Source: UBA995 sp035477115
GTDB taxonomy: Bacteria; Bacillota; Sulfobacillia; UBA995
Direction of reading: 5' to 3'
Assembly: GCA_035477115.1 (NCBI GenBank)
Contig: DATIKW010000028.1
Coordinates: forward strand, 23,507-87,506
Length of the DNA stretch: 64,000 bases
In this document: one piece after another, positions 45,305 to 53,293 of the stretch
How positions within the stretch are numbered: position 1 is the stretch's first letter
How the letters are laid out: every line of letters begins with the position of its first letter
Notes under the pieces: model-generated
What the model saw: only the letters and a program-made list of their open reading frames with translations
Told to the model about the DNA's origin: nothing
Databases searched by the model: none
Made by a program: the position numbers and the translations under genes

Positions 45305-45889
45305 CTATTCGGCGGGCGCGCCTGGGCGTTCTGAGGAGTCCTCTCTCCCCGGCGGGGCCATAGCCGGCCCGAGGAGGGGACTGAGGTCGATGCAAATCCG
45401 ACCTCGCCCGGGCCAGTCAATCTTGACATCGGGACGCCGGAGCGGGAACACCTGGTCTTCAACCCCGGTTCCGAGGATCCTCACGCCGATGTAGTCGAGG
45501 TATAAGCCGGGATCCAGGAGGATGCTATTGGACACCTCACTCTCGAGCCGGACGGTGGATCCTGCCTTCAGCCGGCAGGGCACGGGCCGGGCGGGTTCTG
45601 TCTCGTACGCCCCGAGACCGATCGGAAACCGGTCAATGCGAAAGCGCCTCCTGCGTCCCGTGGCGGCAAGCCGATGACCTGCAAGAAAGCAGGCGGTGTC
45701 CTGGTACTCATCCATCCCCTCAGAATCTTCCACCAAGGCACCATCCACCGTCAACCAGGTCCGAAGCTGATCCCCCGCAGCCATGGCGATGGCCTTCTCG
45801 GGCACCAGTTCCACGCCGATCAGCACCTGCGGTCCCCCCTGTCTCACGCGACACCCCCATAGTACGGCAGCCCTCCCCCAGAGGTGCAC
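45305..45889 (-). CDS. Hypothetical protein, unrecognised
   Basis: 194 residues in an open frame with sensible composition, opposite to its neighbours. It has strands such as VLIGVELVPEKAIAM, RTWLTVDG, CRLKAGSTVRLESEV and LYLDYIGVRILGTGVEDQVFP, suggesting a beta-rich soluble protein, and a low-complexity Pro/Glu tail. No signal peptide or membrane segment. I do not recognise a family. It starts 71 nt from the rph promoter; the ATG at 45889 is not the only option. It may be lineage-specific. Confidence 0.5.
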   Translation of the reverse strand: MHLWGRAAVLWGCRVRQGGPQVLIGVELVPEKAIAMAAGDQLRTWLTVDGALVEDSEGMDEYQDTACFLAGHRLAATGRRRRFRIDRFPIGLGAYETEPARPVPCRLKAGSTVRLESEVSNSILLDPGLYLDYIGVRILGTGVEDQVFPLRRPDVKIDWPGRGRICIDLSPLLGPAMAPPGREDSSERPGAPAE

Positions 45890-45916
45890 AATGAGGGGGT
45901 CGGTGGTTGCAGGTCG

Positions 45917-45946
45917 TTGACGGAGCGGGTGCCAGCTTGCTATGAT
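45917..45946 (+). promoter_or_regulatory. Vegetative promoter of rph-rdgB-yfcE
   Basis: TTGACG (45917-45922), 18-nt spacer, TATGAT (45941-45946). Start of the rph frame is 21 nt beyond the -10 element. Confidence 0.75.
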
Positions 45947-45966
45947 CTGCCTGACTTGAATCGGGG

Positions 45967-46728
45967 GTGTCGGCGATTCGGCCGGATGGACGGGGACCGG
46001 ATGTGCTCAGGCCATGCTGCATCAACCGGAGTGTGCTCAAGCACCCCGAGGGTTCGGCGCTAATTGTCCTCGGCGACACGCAGGTCATCTGCACCGCTTC
46101 CGTTGAAGAGCGAGTGCCAGCTTTCCTGCGGGGCAGCGGACGCGGTTGGGTTACGGCGGAGTACGGCATGCTCCCGCGCGCCACGGTTGAAAGACAACCC
46201 CGGCAAGGGAACGCCGGGCGCCCATCCGGCCGGATCTACGAAATCCAGCGACTCATCGGACGGTCACTGAGGGCGGTGGTCGATCGCGACCGGTTAGGCG
46301 AGCGGACGCTATGGATTGACTGTGATGTCCTGCAGGCCGATGGGGGTACGCGGACGGCGGCGGTCAGCGCCGCCTGTGTCGCCCTCGCCGAAGCCTTGGC
46401 CCGGCTGCGCAGTGAAGGGCGCATCGACCAATGGCCGCTGCGGGACCTGGTGGCCGCGGTCAGCGCCGGCGTAGTGAATGGGCAATTGCTGCTGGATCTC
46501 GCGTATCTTGAAGATGCCGCCGCCGCCGTTGACCTGAACGTGGTCATGACCGGCGGCGGGCGGCTGGTCGAGATCCAGGGTACCGGCGAGGCAGGCCCCT
46601 TCGAGTTAGGGCAACTGCACGAACTCATCGCTCTGGCGCGAGCGGGCATCTCGGGACTGCTCGCCCGCCAACGCGAAGCTCTGGCCGGGATACCCGGTCT
46701 GGAGACCTGGCTCCGAGGAGGAGGGTAG
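45967..46728 (+). CDS. rph: Ribonuclease PH
   Basis: 253 residues. RPDGRGPDVLRP at the N terminus, GDTQVICTASVEE, RGWVTAEYGMLPRATVER, EIQRLIGRSLRAV and IDCDVLQADGGTRTAAVSAA match RNase PH throughout. It trims tRNA 3' ends using phosphate. GTG start at 45967. The rph-rdgB-yfcE order is common in Bacillota and the tRNA genes lie close by. Confidence 0.95.
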   Translation: MSAIRPDGRGPDVLRPCCINRSVLKHPEGSALIVLGDTQVICTASVEERVPAFLRGSGRGWVTAEYGMLPRATVERQPRQGNAGRPSGRIYEIQRLIGRSLRAVVDRDRLGERTLWIDCDVLQADGGTRTAAVSAACVALAEALARLRSEGRIDQWPLRDLVAAVSAGVVNGQLLLDLAYLEDAAAAVDLNVVMTGGGRLVEIQGTGEAGPFELGQLHELIALARAGISGLLARQREALAGIPGLETWLRGGG

Positions 46729-46732
46729 CGCG

Positions 46733-47365
46733 TTGCCCCGCGCACTGGTACTGGCGACCGGCAATCCCGGGAAGTTGGCCGAGCTACTCCGCGGGCTGGA
46801 ACCGCCGAGTCGGAGTGGGACTATCGAGTTGCTCACTCCCTCTTCCTTCCCATCCGTGCCCTTCCCGCCGGAGACAGGCTCCAGCTATCGGGAGAATGCG
46901 ACGGCCAAGGCCCAGTGGTGGGCGTGCCGGACGGACCAACTCGCCCTGGCGGATGACTCCGGTCTGGAAGTAGCCTGGCTGGCCGGCGCCCCCGGGGTGC
47001 ATTCCGATAGCTGGGCCGGCCCTGGCGCGTCCAGCATGGAAAACAATCGGCGGCTGCTCGAGGCACTACAAGGGGCCGCCGATCGCCGGGCGGTGTTCCG
47101 GTGTTGTCTGGCCTTGGCCTGGCCTGACGGGCGGCTTCGCCACTTCGAGGGGGCTTGCGAGGGAACCATAACCGAGCGGGCGCGAGGACGGAACGGTTTT
47201 GGCTATGATCCCTTGTTCCTGGTGCCCGCGCACGGTCTTACCTTGGCGGAACTCGCCCAGGAGGACAAGGATCGTCTGAGCCACCGGGGCCGGGCGTTGG
47301 GGGCGCTGAGGCGCTTTCTTGAGTCCGAACCGGAGGCGATCGAGGGGACGCGCGGATGCGGATAG
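46733..47365 (+). CDS. rdgB: XTP/dITP diphosphatase (non-canonical purine NTPase)
   Basis: 210 residues. LATGNPGKLAEL at the N terminus, ENATAKAQWW, LADDSGLEVAWL and GRNGFGYDPLF are HAM1/RdgB signatures. It removes dITP and XTP from the pool. TTG 46733 is preceded by GGAGGAGGG. It overlaps yfcE by 10 nt. An insert near residues 25-45 (rich in Ser/Pro) is longer than usual. Confidence 0.92.
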   Translation: MPRALVLATGNPGKLAELLRGLEPPSRSGTIELLTPSSFPSVPFPPETGSSYRENATAKAQWWACRTDQLALADDSGLEVAWLAGAPGVHSDSWAGPGASSMENNRRLLEALQGAADRRAVFRCCLALAWPDGRLRHFEGACEGTITERARGRNGFGYDPLFLVPAHGLTLAELAQEDKDRLSHRGRALGALRRFLESEPEAIEGTRGCG

Positions 47366-47859
47366 CCCTGGTCTCAGACACGCACGGCCAGATCCAAGCC
47401 GTCCAGCAGGCGCTTGCCACTGGCGACGCGATTGACCTCCTGCTCCATGCGGGCGACCACTATGCGGATGGTCTGAAACTGGGCCAGAACCTTCGGGTGA
47501 ACGTCAAGGCGGTCACCGGCAACTGCGACCTCATGGTTGCGGGCCCCGAGGAAGAAATCTTCCGCGCCAGGGACCGGCGCATCCTGGTGACCCACGGCCA
47601 TCAGTTCCGCGTCAAGCGCACTTATCATCCCCTGGTACGCAGAGCCGTCGAACTCGCTGTGGACGTGGTCGTCTTCGGTCACACCCATTTGCCAACGATC
47701 TTCGAGGAGCAAGGAATCCTCTTCATCAACCCCGGCAGTCCGACCCGCTCCACCGCGGCGGATCGGCGCCGCACTTTCGCCATCCTCACCTTGAAACCTG
47801 CCCCCCGCGCCGTGATCATCCCGCTGGAGCCGCAACCGCGCGGAGAAAAACCCGACTAA
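47356..47859 (+). CDS. YfcE/MJ0936-type metallophosphoesterase
   Basis: 167 residues. SDTHG, LLHAGDHY, TGNCDL, VTHGHQFRVK and FGHTHLP are the five metallophosphoesterase motifs, intact. The family cleaves phosphodiesters in vitro; its cellular substrate is unsettled. ATG inside the end of rdgB. Confidence 0.9.
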   Translation: MRIALVSDTHGQIQAVQQALATGDAIDLLLHAGDHYADGLKLGQNLRVNVKAVTGNCDLMVAGPEEEIFRARDRRILVTHGHQFRVKRTYHPLVRRAVELAVDVVVFGHTHLPTIFEEQGILFINPGSPTRSTAADRRRTFAILTLKPAPRAVIIPLEPQPRGEKPD

Positions 47860-47919
47860 ATCCCCCCGCGTTGCCCAATAATAAGGGACGAACCGATTTC
47901 CACACGAGGGGGGTCCCAG

Positions 47920-48159
47920 GTGCACCACTACTCCAATATCTCCCAGCGCGAGCTACTGGACGTGGGAGAACTGTGCCGGGCTGAAGCCACCGTGGCGGAG
48001 AAGCTGGCCTTCTTCGCCGATCGGACTCAGGATCCGGACGTCCGGCGCCTCTGCAACGAGCACGTTGCCAGGCACATCAGCAACTACAACACCTTGATCG
48101 GCGAGATCCAGCGCATGACCGGCGGCCCAGGCGGCCCGCACGGCGTGCGCCATTCTTGA
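47920..48159 (+). CDS. Small CotF-like / spore coat-associated protein
   Basis: 79 residues, helical: ISQRELLDVGELCRAEATVAEKLAFFAD then HVARHISNYNTLIGEIQRM. It matches the first helices of coat proteins found in pairs with CotF in clostridia-like spore-formers. GTG start with GGGGGG upstream. It precedes the CotF-domain gene by 17 nt. Confidence 0.7.
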   Translation: MHHYSNISQRELLDVGELCRAEATVAEKLAFFADRTQDPDVRRLCNEHVARHISNYNTLIGEIQRMTGGPGGPHGVRHS

Positions 48160-48176
48160 TGGAGGGAGGCCGCGCC

Positions 48177-48647
48177 GTGCAACCCAATCCAAGCGGGAAT
48201 CACATTTCCGACCGCACCATCACCATGGACTGTCTCGATAGCTGCAAGAACCTGTCCCACATGTACCACATGGCGACCGAGGAGGCCGCCGACCCGTCCT
48301 TACGCAGGACCTTGGAGCATCTCCTGACATCCACCCTGAATATGAGCGACGAGGTGTTTCGGACGAGCCATCGCCACGGCTGGTACCAGGTGCCCAACGC
48401 TGAGCAGGGACAGGTTGGCCACTTCTTGAGCCAGCACCGCCAGGTGGAGGGCGGGCATCGCATCCCCCATTCCTTCGCGGGGCACGATCCGCGGTGGGGC
48501 GAGCGGGCCAGCACCGATGTCGGCGGATTCCCGCACTCTCCGGCTCCTGTGTTTGGGGGACCCATCCGGGCTGAAGGCAGTTCCTACGCCGGTGATCGCC
48601 CCGGCGAGCGTCAGGATAGCCCGGGCTGGGGCCAGCGGTCCCACTAG
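48177..48647 (+). CDS. CotF-family spore coat protein
   Basis: 156 residues. The CotF domain is in the first 90 residues: TITMDCLDSCKNLSHMYHMATEEA, LRRTLEHLL and RHGWYQVP. The C-terminal 65 residues are Gly/Pro/Ser-rich low complexity, likely a surface tail. GTG 48177 has GGAGGGAGG 7 nt upstream, better than TTG 48156 or ATG 48159. Its presence supports an endospore-forming lineage, though not that this strain sporulates. Confidence 0.8.
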   Translation: MQPNPSGNHISDRTITMDCLDSCKNLSHMYHMATEEAADPSLRRTLEHLLTSTLNMSDEVFRTSHRHGWYQVPNAEQGQVGHFLSQHRQVEGGHRIPHSFAGHDPRWGERASTDVGGFPHSPAPVFGGPIRAEGSSYAGDRPGERQDSPGWGQRSH

Positions 48648-48663
48648 CGCCCAGGTCAACGCC

Positions 48664-48709
48664 GCCAAGGGTCCGCCGTGGTCCGGTCGGGTCACGGCGG
48701 ACCCTTGGC
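48664..48709. terminator. Strong 17-bp hairpin between coat genes and tRNA cluster
   Basis: GCCAAGGGTCCGCCGTG (48664-48680) and CACGGCGGACCCTTGGC (48693-48709), perfect stem, 12-nt loop. No T-run follows, so factor-dependent or bidirectional termination is likely; it isolates the tRNA promoters. Confidence 0.7.
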
Positions 48710-48761
48710 ATCCCCTCGCTCCTTGCCGCCAGGGACCGACACTGACTCCCGCGGCCATCCG

Positions 48762-48791
48762 TTGACTTCGCCCCCATGCCCGACCTATACT
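48762..48791 (+). promoter_or_regulatory. Promoter of tRNA-Pro and downstream tRNAs
   Basis: TTGACT (48762-48767), 18-nt spacer, TATACT (48786-48791), 32 nt before the tRNA. Confidence 0.82.
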
Positions 48792-48822
48792 GAAGGCGCA
48801 CCACGATTGGATACGCAGCTTG

Positions 48823-48899
48823 CGGGGCGTAGCGCAGTTTGGCAGCGCGCCTGCTTTGGGAGCAGGAGGTCCCGGGTTCAAATCCCGGCGCCCCGACCA
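48823..48899 (+). tRNA. tRNA-Pro (TGG)
   Basis: Acceptor CGGGGCG pairs with CGCCCCG; anticodon loop TTTGGGA gives TGG; T-arm GGTTCAAATCC; CCA encoded. Confidence 0.97.
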
Positions 48900-48906
48900 G
48901 AGCCTT

Positions 48907-48936
48907 TTGACGGCGGCGATCGTGCCATGCTATACT
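48907..48936 (+). promoter_or_regulatory. Second promoter, ahead of tRNA-Gly
   Basis: TTGACG (48907-48912), 18-nt spacer, TATACT (48931-48936), only 7 nt after tRNA-Pro ends. The same -10 hexamer and spacing as the first promoter. Confidence 0.8.
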
Positions 48937-48951
48937 GAAACGTGCTGGTGA

Positions 48952-49025
48952 GCGGGAGTAGCTCAATGGTAGAGCCCTGCCCTTCCAAGGCAGCCACGTG
49001 GGTTCGATTCCCATCTCCCGCTCCA
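48952..49025 (+). tRNA. tRNA-Gly (TCC)
   Basis: Acceptor GCGGGAG pairs with CTCCCGC; anticodon loop CTTCCAA gives TCC; CCA encoded. Confidence 0.97.
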
Positions 49026-49030
49026 GATAC

Positions 49031-49107
49031 GCGCCTGTAGCTCAGGTGGACAGAGCACGGTCCTTCTAAGTCCGGGGCCGCAGGTTCGAGTCCTGCCAGG
49101 CGCGCCA
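49031..49107 (+). tRNA. tRNA-Arg (TCT)
   Basis: Acceptor GCGCCTG pairs with CAGGCGC; anticodon loop CTTCTAA gives TCT; CCA encoded. The anticodon stem CGGTC/GTCCG has a T-T mismatch at pair 30-40, otherwise canonical. Confidence 0.95.
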
Positions 49108-49121
49108 AATTAGCTAACGGC

Positions 49122-49198
49122 GGTGGATGTAGCTCAGCGGTTAGAGCACCAGGTTGTGGCCCTGGGGGTCGGGGGTTCAAATCCCCTCATTCACCCCA
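49122..49198 (+). tRNA. tRNA-His (GTG)
   Basis: Extra G at -1 opposite C73, acceptor GTGGATG pairs with CATTCAC (one G-U); anticodon loop TTGTGGC gives GTG; CCA encoded. The encoded G-1 is the His-tRNA identity element. Confidence 0.96.
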
Positions 49199-49206
49199 AT
49201 TTTTGT

Positions 49207-49280
49207 TGGGGCGTAGCCAAGCGGTAAGGCAGCGGCCTTTGGAGCCGCCATCGTTGGTTCGAATCCAACCGCCCCAACCA
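49207..49280 (+). tRNA. tRNA-Gln (TTG)
   Basis: Acceptor TGGGGCG pairs with CGCCCCA; anticodon loop CTTTGGA gives TTG; CCA encoded. Confidence 0.96.
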
Positions 49281-49290
49281 GTGAGCGTGT

Positions 49291-49366
49291 GGGCCATTAG
49301 CTCATCCGGTAGAGCGGCGGTCTTTTAAACCGCGGGTGGAAGGTTCGAGTCCTTCATGGCCCACCA
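49291..49366 (+). tRNA. tRNA-Lys (TTT)
   Basis: Acceptor GGGCCAT pairs with ATGGCCC; anticodon loop CTTTTAA gives TTT; CCA encoded. It is the last tRNA of the cluster and borders the accessory block. Confidence 0.97.
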
Positions 49367-49404
49367 GAATACCGCTATGGCCGAAACCAGTATCGCTGCG
49401 GGCA

Positions 49405-49881
49405 ATGGTTGAGATGAGCGAAGAGATCCTGCTTCGTGATTATTCGCCCTGCACCGACTTCGACGAAGTCGTCGCCGTTACCAGGGAGATTATCAGTGAC
49501 TCCTCCGACGACGCGAGACAGGAACTGGCTGCATACCCCGGACGGCGTTTGACCGCCAAGGTAGCGGTTGACCACACCGGCACGCTGATCGGGTTCTGCG
49601 CATCAACTCACCCCTACTGGGACAATGTCGCCATGATCGATTATCTCGTCGTTGCACCTGGTGCCAGAGGGCGGGGTGTGGGCACTCAGTTGGTCACCGC
49701 CATTGAAGCAGAGCTTCGCGAGTTTGGCATCGGCCAGGTTTGTGTCCAGACCGCGTCCTGGAACGATGATGGCATCCGTTTCTACGAGCGACTCGGGTAT
49801 TCTCGGTTGGCGGTATTCCCGGAATATCTGGGCAAGGGTAATGATGCGGTGTGGCTGAACCGGAGTCTATCATCGGGGTGA
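49405..49881 (+). CDS. GNAT-family N-acetyltransferase
   Basis: About 158 residues. The acetyl-CoA-binding A motif is GARGRGVGTQLVTAIE, followed by WNDDGIRFYERLGY. Strands before it (GTLIGFCAST, AMIDYLVVAP) complete the GNAT fold. Starts considered: ATG 49405 and ATG 49414; neither has a strong ribosome site. The upstream frame overlaps tRNA-Lys and is not coding. Substrate unknown. First gene past the tRNA cluster, with lower GC bias than the genes to its left. Confidence 0.85.
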   Translation: MVEMSEEILLRDYSPCTDFDEVVAVTREIISDSSDDARQELAAYPGRRLTAKVAVDHTGTLIGFCASTHPYWDNVAMIDYLVVAPGARGRGVGTQLVTAIEAELREFGIGQVCVQTASWNDDGIRFYERLGYSRLAVFPEYLGKGNDAVWLNRSLSSG

Positions 49882-49914
49882 GTGTGGTCCGGAGCATCAT
49901 GCTCAGCGACATGA

Positions 49915-50088
49915 CCTACGACGAGAATTGCCGCCCGATTCCCCCCGGAAAACGCATCGCAGGCGATTGCCGTGGCTGCGCAAGACAGGCCATGGGTCGT
50001 GCGTCTTGACCGGCCCGACACCGCAACTGGAGTCAACCGCCTGCTGGCCATGAGCCCCCAGCGACTACTCACGCTGAGCGCCGCCTGA
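49915..50088 (+). pseudogene. Possible gene remnant without a start
   Basis: An open stretch of 57 codons ending at TGA reads like real protein (ARFPPENASQAIAV, WVVRLDRPDTATGVNRLL) but begins after an in-frame TGA and has no convincing start codon or ribosome site. I cannot name the family. Together with the rest of 49882-50300 it forms a gene-poor junction between the tRNA cluster and the GntR block, which fits decay after an insertion or deletion. Confidence 0.3.
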
Positions 50089-50300
50089 CTGGTGTGACGG
50101 GGTCCGGCTGCTGGGCCCGCCCGGGTCTGCATGGCGTCGGCAAGTTAGGTTCTGCAAGGTCTTGATCGCTTTCGCCGGCGCCATTCGCCCTACGCAAGAC
50201 CATTCGACCTACCTCGACTTACCTTGCGCACCATGACGTGGACTCCCCAATTCACCGGAGCTAGTGTGGAAAGTTTCGACTCATGGGAGGATTCTCACCG

Positions 50301-50322
50301 TGCATGCCGTATACAGCATGCA
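50301..50322. promoter_or_regulatory. Operator-like palindrome upstream of the GntR gene
   Basis: TGCATGCCGTA/TACAGCATGCA, a 22-bp inverted repeat with 10 of 11 matched positions per half and a central GTATAC, the core common to many GntR-family operators. It lies 25 nt before the ATG, so binding would block transcription of the regulator and the genes behind it. Confidence 0.72.
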
Positions 50323-50346
50323 AATCAACTTCCCGGAGGATGTACT

Positions 50347-51030
50347 ATGTTTCCCGTGCAGCATGATCTCAGGACGAGGTCGGTGCTTATTACGGAGGAA
50401 GCCTACCGCTTGCTCAGGGGATTGATCCTGACGGGCGAGATGCCACCCGGCAGGCGGCTGCTCGAGGGGCAGATCGCACAGGAGTTGAACATCTCCCGTA
50501 CGCCGCTGCGGGAGGCAGTTCGCAAGCTCGAACAGGAAGGTTTTGTACAGAGACTCGTCAAGGGGGGAGTGGTTGTCACCCTTTTGTCGGCCGTGGAGGT
50601 GAAAGAACTTTACTCCGTACGGGCCTTTCTCGAAGAACTGGCAGTCCGGGAGGCGACCAGGGCAGTCGACTCCAAGGGCCTGGCCAAGATCCAGGAGATC
50701 GTGAAGAGCACACGGGAGTGGCGGTTTTCACCCACGGTCGACCGCGTCCTAGAGCATGGGTGGGAATTCCATACCGAAGTCTGCCGTGCTAGCGGCAACG
50801 GTTACCTCCTCAAGCTGCTGCAGGAAACGTGGGACCGGATCGAGCGCTACCGGAGGCTAACGAAAAATAGCCGCCTGTCGCTGGCAGTGGACGAACACGA
50901 AGCGATAGCTGTGTTGATGGCTCAGGGCGACGCGATGAGTGCCGGCCGGGCGGCTCAGAGGCACGTGGAGAACGAGGCCGAGTTCGTGCTGAATGAGTTA
51001 CGGAACGTTGACGGGTTGGGTGAGAGGTGA
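50347..51030 (+). CDS. GntR-family (FCD/FadR-type) transcriptional regulator
   Basis: 227 residues. N-terminal winged helix: EEAYRLLRGLILTGEMPPG, NISRTPLREAVRKLEQEGFVQ, RLVKGGVVVT. The C-terminal helical FCD domain (about 90-215) holds the metal/ligand pattern with EELAVREAT, FHTEVCRASGN and HEAIAVLMAQGD, typical of sensors of carboxylic acids. ATG 50347 has GGAGG 7 nt upstream; the frame opens farther upstream but that covers the operator. It heads the catabolic block. Confidence 0.92.
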   Translation: MFPVQHDLRTRSVLITEEAYRLLRGLILTGEMPPGRRLLEGQIAQELNISRTPLREAVRKLEQEGFVQRLVKGGVVVTLLSAVEVKELYSVRAFLEELAVREATRAVDSKGLAKIQEIVKSTREWRFSPTVDRVLEHGWEFHTEVCRASGNGYLLKLLQETWDRIERYRRLTKNSRLSLAVDEHEAIAVLMAQGDAMSAGRAAQRHVENEAEFVLNELRNVDGLGER

Positions 51031-51048
51031 CGGGAGGTGAATGAACTC

Positions 51049-51969
51049 ATGCTATCCTTGCCGCGGACAGCCCGGGTGAACGAGGTGGTGGCGCGGGATG
51101 GATTCCAGAACGAGCGGCAGTTTCTCCCTACGGCGTACAAGATCAGCCTCATCAACCGGCTGGCCGAGCTTGGCGTACGGAAAATCGAGACCACCGCCTT
51201 CGTCAGCCCGAAGGCTGTGCCCCAGTTGGCGGACGCGGAGCAAGTGGTGCGGGGCATCAACCGCCTGCAAGGCGTCGTCTACTCGGCCCTGGTTCCCAAC
51301 CTGAAGGGAGCGGGACGGGCCATCGCTTGCGGCATTGACGAGTTGAATGTCGTGGTCTCCGCATCCACCACCCACAACCAGAAGAACCTCGGCATGAGAG
51401 TCGAGCAGTCCCTCGAACAGATCCGGGCGGTAGTCGAAACGGCCGGGACCAGGACTCGGGTAGGTGTCAGCATCGCGACGGCCTTTGGGTGCCCCTACGA
51501 GGGGGAGGTTCCCAGAGACAAGGTGCTAGGTTTGGCGGAGCACTTCCGGGCGCTGAGTGTCAATGCGCTGACACTTGCCGATACGACGGGAATGGCCGTA
51601 CCTGACCAGGTTTACGGCGTGTGCCGGAAATTTGCCGAGGTGTGGCCGGAGCTTGACCTCACCTTGCACTTCCACAATACGCGAGGACTCGGGCTTGCCA
51701 ACGTTTTGGCCGGGCTAGCCGCCGGCGTGACTTCATTCGATAGTTGCCTTGGCGGTCTCGGTGGTTGCCCGTTCGCGCCCGGGGCAACCGGCAACATCTG
51801 CACCGAGGACCTCGTGCACATGCTCGAGGGTATGAACATCGCCACCGGCATCGGCCTCAGGGAACTCATAAGCCTCGCCGGTGAACTCGAGCAGTCGGTG
51901 GGCCATGCTCTTCCGGGCCAGGTTGCCAGGGCCGGCACCAGGTGGGATCTGCATCCGAAGGAAGAGTGA
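51049..51969 (+). CDS. HMG-CoA lyase-family acyl-CoA lyase
   Basis: 306 residues, TIM barrel. EVVARDGFQNE supplies the catalytic Arg/Asp, FHNTRGLGLAN the metal His pair region, and GGLGGCPFAPGATGN the catalytic Cys loop, all intact. The family cleaves 3-hydroxy-3-methylglutaryl-CoA or related 3-hydroxy-3-methyl-acyl-CoAs such as citramalyl-CoA-like thioesters. ATG 51049 has GGGAGGTGA 8 nt upstream; GTG 51037 is in frame but overlaps that site. The next gene, a CoA-transferase, could make its thioester substrate. Confidence 0.9.
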   Translation: MLSLPRTARVNEVVARDGFQNERQFLPTAYKISLINRLAELGVRKIETTAFVSPKAVPQLADAEQVVRGINRLQGVVYSALVPNLKGAGRAIACGIDELNVVVSASTTHNQKNLGMRVEQSLEQIRAVVETAGTRTRVGVSIATAFGCPYEGEVPRDKVLGLAEHFRALSVNALTLADTTGMAVPDQVYGVCRKFAEVWPELDLTLHFHNTRGLGLANVLAGLAAGVTSFDSCLGGLGGCPFAPGATGNICTEDLVHMLEGMNIATGIGLRELISLAGELEQSVGHALPGQVARAGTRWDLHPKEE

Positions 51970-51983
51970 AGGAGAGATGTGCT

Positions 51984-53186
51984 ATGAGGCCAGCGCCCTT
52001 GACCGGGCTCAAAGTACTCGAACTGGGTACTTTGATAGCCGGACCATTTGCCACCAGACTGATGGCCGATTTCGGCGCGGATGTGGTGAAGATCGAGCCG
52101 CCCAATGATGGAGACCCCATGCGCCTCTGGGGCACTGCTGTCAAGGGGCAACGGTCGTTATGGTGGACCGTGCAGTCCCGGGGCAAGAAGTGTATCACCC
52201 TCAACCTCAGGGATCCCCGGGGCCAGCAGATCCTCAAAGATCTGGTCAAGCACTTTGATATCGTAGTCGAGAACTTCCGCCCCGGTACGCTAGAGAAGTG
52301 GAATCTTGGGTACCAGGAACTGAGCCGGATCAACCCGGGTCTGATCCTCGTCCGGGTGTCGGGCTTTGGCCAGACCGGCCCGGGCAAGGACAGGGCCGGC
52401 TTTGGCTCCGTGGCCGAGGCGATGGGCGGGATCCGGTACGTCACCGGCTATCCCGACCGGCCCCCGGTTCGCGTGGGGGTCGCCCTCGGCGACGCGGTGG
52501 CCGCCATGTTCGGCGTCATCGGCGCTATGTACGCGGTCTATCATCGTGACGTAGTCGGAACCGGCGTCGGCCAAGTAGTCGATGTTGCGCTATACGAGGC
52601 GGTATTCGCCCTAATGGAATCCATCTTGCCCGAGTATGACAAGACCGGCCAGATCCGTGAGCGATCGGGTACCATCCTCCCCGGCTTAGCTCCCTCCAAC
52701 ACGTACGAGACTGCCGACGGCAAGTGGATCGTGATCGGAGGGAACGCCGACACGGTGTTCCGCCGCCTGGCGCAGGCGATGGGGCAGACGGAACTCGCTG
52801 AGGATGAACGGTTCAGGGACCATCTGGCCCGTGGCCGCCACCAGGAGGTCTTGGACAACATCATAAGCGAGTGGACTCGGAGGCACACCGAGAACGAGTT
52901 GCTAACGATCCTTGATGCGGCTGGCGTTCCGGCTGGACCGATCTACTCCGTAGCCGACATGGTCAGGGATTCCCACTTCATCGCGCGCCAGATGATCGTT
53001 GAGGTGGACGACAAGGAATGGGGGCCCGTGAAGATGCCGGGGCTGGTCCCCAAGCTCAGCGAAAGCCCGGGCGGGATCCGGTGGAGTGGGCCGGACCTCG
53101 GTGCACACAACGCGGAGGTTTACAGCACCTTGTTGGGGCTGTCAGCGGAGGAACTGAGGCAACTGGCAGCTGATGGAGTGGTCTAG
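51984..53186 (+). CDS. Family III (CaiB/BaiF) CoA-transferase
   Basis: 400 residues. GLKVLELGTLIAGPFATRLMADFGADVVKIE is the family N terminus (seen as GTLIAGPFATRLMADFGA), RGKKCITLNL, GFGQTGP, and the catalytic Asp in VALGDAVAAMFGV. These enzymes move CoA between carboxylic acids through an aspartyl anhydride; relatives act on itaconate, mesaconate, citramalate, malate and benzylsuccinate. ATG 51984 follows GGAGAG. It follows the lyase by 14 nt. Confidence 0.93.
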   Translation: MRPAPLTGLKVLELGTLIAGPFATRLMADFGADVVKIEPPNDGDPMRLWGTAVKGQRSLWWTVQSRGKKCITLNLRDPRGQQILKDLVKHFDIVVENFRPGTLEKWNLGYQELSRINPGLILVRVSGFGQTGPGKDRAGFGSVAEAMGGIRYVTGYPDRPPVRVGVALGDAVAAMFGVIGAMYAVYHRDVVGTGVGQVVDVALYEAVFALMESILPEYDKTGQIRERSGTILPGLAPSNTYETADGKWIVIGGNADTVFRRLAQAMGQTELAEDERFRDHLARGRHQEVLDNIISEWTRRHTENELLTILDAAGVPAGPIYSVADMVRDSHFIARQMIVEVDDKEWGPVKMPGLVPKLSESPGGIRWSGPDLGAHNAEVYSTLLGLSAEELRQLAADGVV

Positions 53187-53293
53187 TCCTGCGAGAGACC
53201 TATCCCGGGGAGGTGGGAGATATCGGGTGACCGGTTAGATTTGCCGTAACGGCGGACAGAGTAGGGTAATCAAGGAACAAGGGGGATGCGGGA

